Assembly: GCA_001603335.1 (NCBI GenBank)
Contig: LUYR01000104.1
Location: forward strand, 1-5,823
From: Rhodospirillales bacterium Alpha_05
GTDB lineage: Bacteria; Pseudomonadota; Alphaproteobacteria; Rhodospirillales; Rhodospirillaceae
DNA: 5,823 nucleotides
Direction: 5' to 3'
Below, piece by piece: positions 4,604 through 5,823 of the stretch; the stretch's first letter is position 1, and each line of letters starts with the position of its first letter. The translations under genes were made by a program, and so were the position numbers. The notes under the pieces were generated by a model that saw only the letters and a list, made by a program, of their open reading frames with translations, searched no databases and was not told where the DNA came from.

Positions 4604-5823
4604 CACTCGATCGCGGAGTCGCGGCTGAGTACGCGCGCGAGGCGGTCGAGCCGCTTCTCGAAGGCGGAGATGTCGAAGGCGGGGTCGGCGGAGGGGATCC
4701 GCAGCACCAGACGCCGGGGCTCGAGGATCAAGCGGCAATTGCCGAGAATCCCCGGCGCGCCGCCCGAGATCACGTGGGCGAGGCGCAGGCCGCAGCCCAC
4801 CGCCTGGACCCGCACCCGGTCCTCGGGCGAGAGCAGCGCCAGCACGTCCTGCGCATCGTGGATTTCGTCGTAGCTCTGGTAGCGATAGAGCACGATCAAC
4901 GCGAGCGCGGCACGGTCCTGGTGGTCGAAGCCGACCACCGGCAGGCGCAGGGTCTTGAAGAACGCTTGTTGACCGCGGAAGTCCGGGTGTTCGTCCCAGT
5001 AGAGGTCGCCCAGCATACAGGCGGCGAAACGCTGGCGGTGCTGCTTCTCGCTCTCGCCGACGAACAGCGGGTCGAGGAAGCGCATCAGCACCGCGGGCTG
5101 CTGCGCGAACCGGTGGCCGTTGCCCGCCACCGCCTCGCACATGTCGACGATCGGATCGCGGTCGCGAATCACTTCCGGCAGATTGGAGTAGTAGAACCCC
5201 TCGCGCATGCCGTGGACCGAGAACACCAGCTTTTCCGGCCGGATCGTCTTCAACAGGAATTCCAGCAGGCGCGCCGCGTGCGGCAGCACCGGCAGGCGGC
5301 GGCGCGACACGCCGGGAATCTTGTCGAACGAACGCCGCCCGACGCGGGCGACGAGGTCGGCGAGTTCGAGCGCCTTGTCGCGGGTGAGGGTGTATTTGTC
5401 CAGCACCTGCAGCGGGTGGTTCTCCTGCAGCATGCAGAGCTTGGCCATCGCGCGCCAGGAGCCGCCGACGGCGTAGAGGTTCTTCACCGGGCGCTGGTTG
5501 ACCCACGGCGCATAGGCGAGCTCGGCCTGAATCGCCGCGTCCACCGCCGCGCTGCCGCCGCCCTGGTCGATATCGTCGAGGCGCAGCACGCCCAAGGGGA
5601 ACGACCGCAGCCGCCCGAGCGGATCGATCTGTCCGCCGTCGATCTCGACGAGTTCGAGGCTGCCGCCGCCGAGGTCGGCGACGATGCCGTCGGCGTCCGG
5701 CGTGCCGAGCAGCACGCCGAGAGCGGCAAGCCGCCCTTCGTCCTCGCCCGAGAGCACCCGCACCGCGACGCCGAACCTCTGCTTCAGCTCCGCCACCAGC
5801 GCCGGTCCGTCGGTGGCGTCGCG
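4597..5823 (-). CDS. ppx: Ppx/GppA-family exopolyphosphatase / pppGpp phosphohydrolase, N-terminus missing
   Basis: Members of this cytoplasmic ASKHA-fold family remove terminal phosphate from polyphosphate and/or convert pppGpp to ppGpp. The frame is open to the window edge (408 visible residues), so the first part, with the DLGSNS-type phosphate-1 motif, lies outside; about 90-110 residues are probably missing by comparison with family members of about 500. Visible from the edge are the end of the ATAAVRDA-type motif (RDATDGPAL), VRVLSGEDEGRL, and the phosphate-2 loop ADLGGGSLELV (GGGS at visible residues 52-55). Then comes the GMREGFYYSNLP motif closing the catalytic domain. The C-terminal helical domain follows, with DLYWDEHPDFRGQQAF and LPVVGFDHQDRAALAL typical of alphaproteobacterial Ppx. 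The GTG at 5796 is internal, not the start. It converges on the Rrf2 gene with a 7-bp gap. Sequence alone does not separate Ppx from GppA activity; the rnd/aspS neighbourhood favours Ppx. Confidence 0.93.
   Translation of the reverse strand, partial: RDATDGPALVAELKQRFGVAVRVLSGEDEGRLAALGVLLGTPDADGIVADLGGGSLELVEIDGGQIDPLGRLRSFPLGVLRLDDIDQGGGSAAVDAAIQAELAYAPWVNQRPVKNLYAVGGSWRAMAKLCMLQENHPLQVLDKYTLTRDKALELADLVARVGRRSFDKIPGVSRRRLPVLPHAARLLEFLLKTIRPEKLVFSVHGMREGFYYSNLPEVIRDRDPIVDMCEAVAGNGHRFAQQPAVLMRFLDPLFVGESEKQHRQRFAACMLGDLYWDEHPDFRGQQAFFKTLRLPVVGFDHQDRAALALIVLYRYQSYDEIHDAQDVLALLSPEDRVRVQAVGCGLRLAHVISGGAPGILGNCRLILEPRRLVLRIPSADPAFDISAFEKRLDRLARVLSRDSAIEWV

Noticed and set aside
4361..5506. Minus-strand 381-codon frame overlapping ppx and the regulator
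   Set aside because: Out-of-frame shadow of ppx, very rich in Arg, Ala, Pro and Gly, with no domain signal.

Overview
The window reads as ordinary chromosome from a high-GC alphaproteobacterium. Three things point there: strong G/C preference at third codon positions, an aspartyl-tRNA synthetase of alphaproteobacterial style (HNPF instead of HHPF, QAPQ flipping-loop region, GGSAPGIDR motif 3), and the linkage of ppx, rnd and aspS, which is common in that class. A Rhodospirillales-like origin is possible, but the sequence alone does not fix it.

Layout from left to right: (1) positions 1-678, minus strand, the N-terminal 226 residues of a Na+/phosphate cotransporter cut by the window edge; (2) 679-833, a gene-free stretch with a weak Pho-box-like repeat; (3) 834-875, a strong symmetrical terminator hairpin closing aspS; (4) 893-2704, minus strand, aspS, start placed at the internal ATG at 2704; (5) 2705-2838, a compact divergent promoter region; (6) 2839-4077, plus strand, rnd (ribonuclease D); (7) 4078-4172, holding a hairpin after rnd, a probable promoter and a perfect inverted repeat; (8) 4173-4589, plus strand, a small Rrf2-family regulator; (9) 4597-5823, minus strand, a Ppx/GppA phosphatase whose N-terminus lies beyond the window. 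Coding density is high and no gene-free stretch exceeds about 215 bases.

The genes are mostly housekeeping: tRNA charging (AspRS), RNA 3'-end processing (RNase D), polyphosphate/(p)ppGpp turnover (Ppx/GppA) and phosphate transport. The Rrf2 regulator between rnd and ppx is the accessory element. Its probable operator is a perfect 8-bp inverted repeat just before its own start codon, which suggests autoregulation. I found no undescribed multi-gene system. The points worth checking are at regulatory scale: a likely leaderless rnd mRNA, the Rrf2 operator, a hairpin holding both convergent stop codons, and the inverted orientation of ppx relative to rnd.
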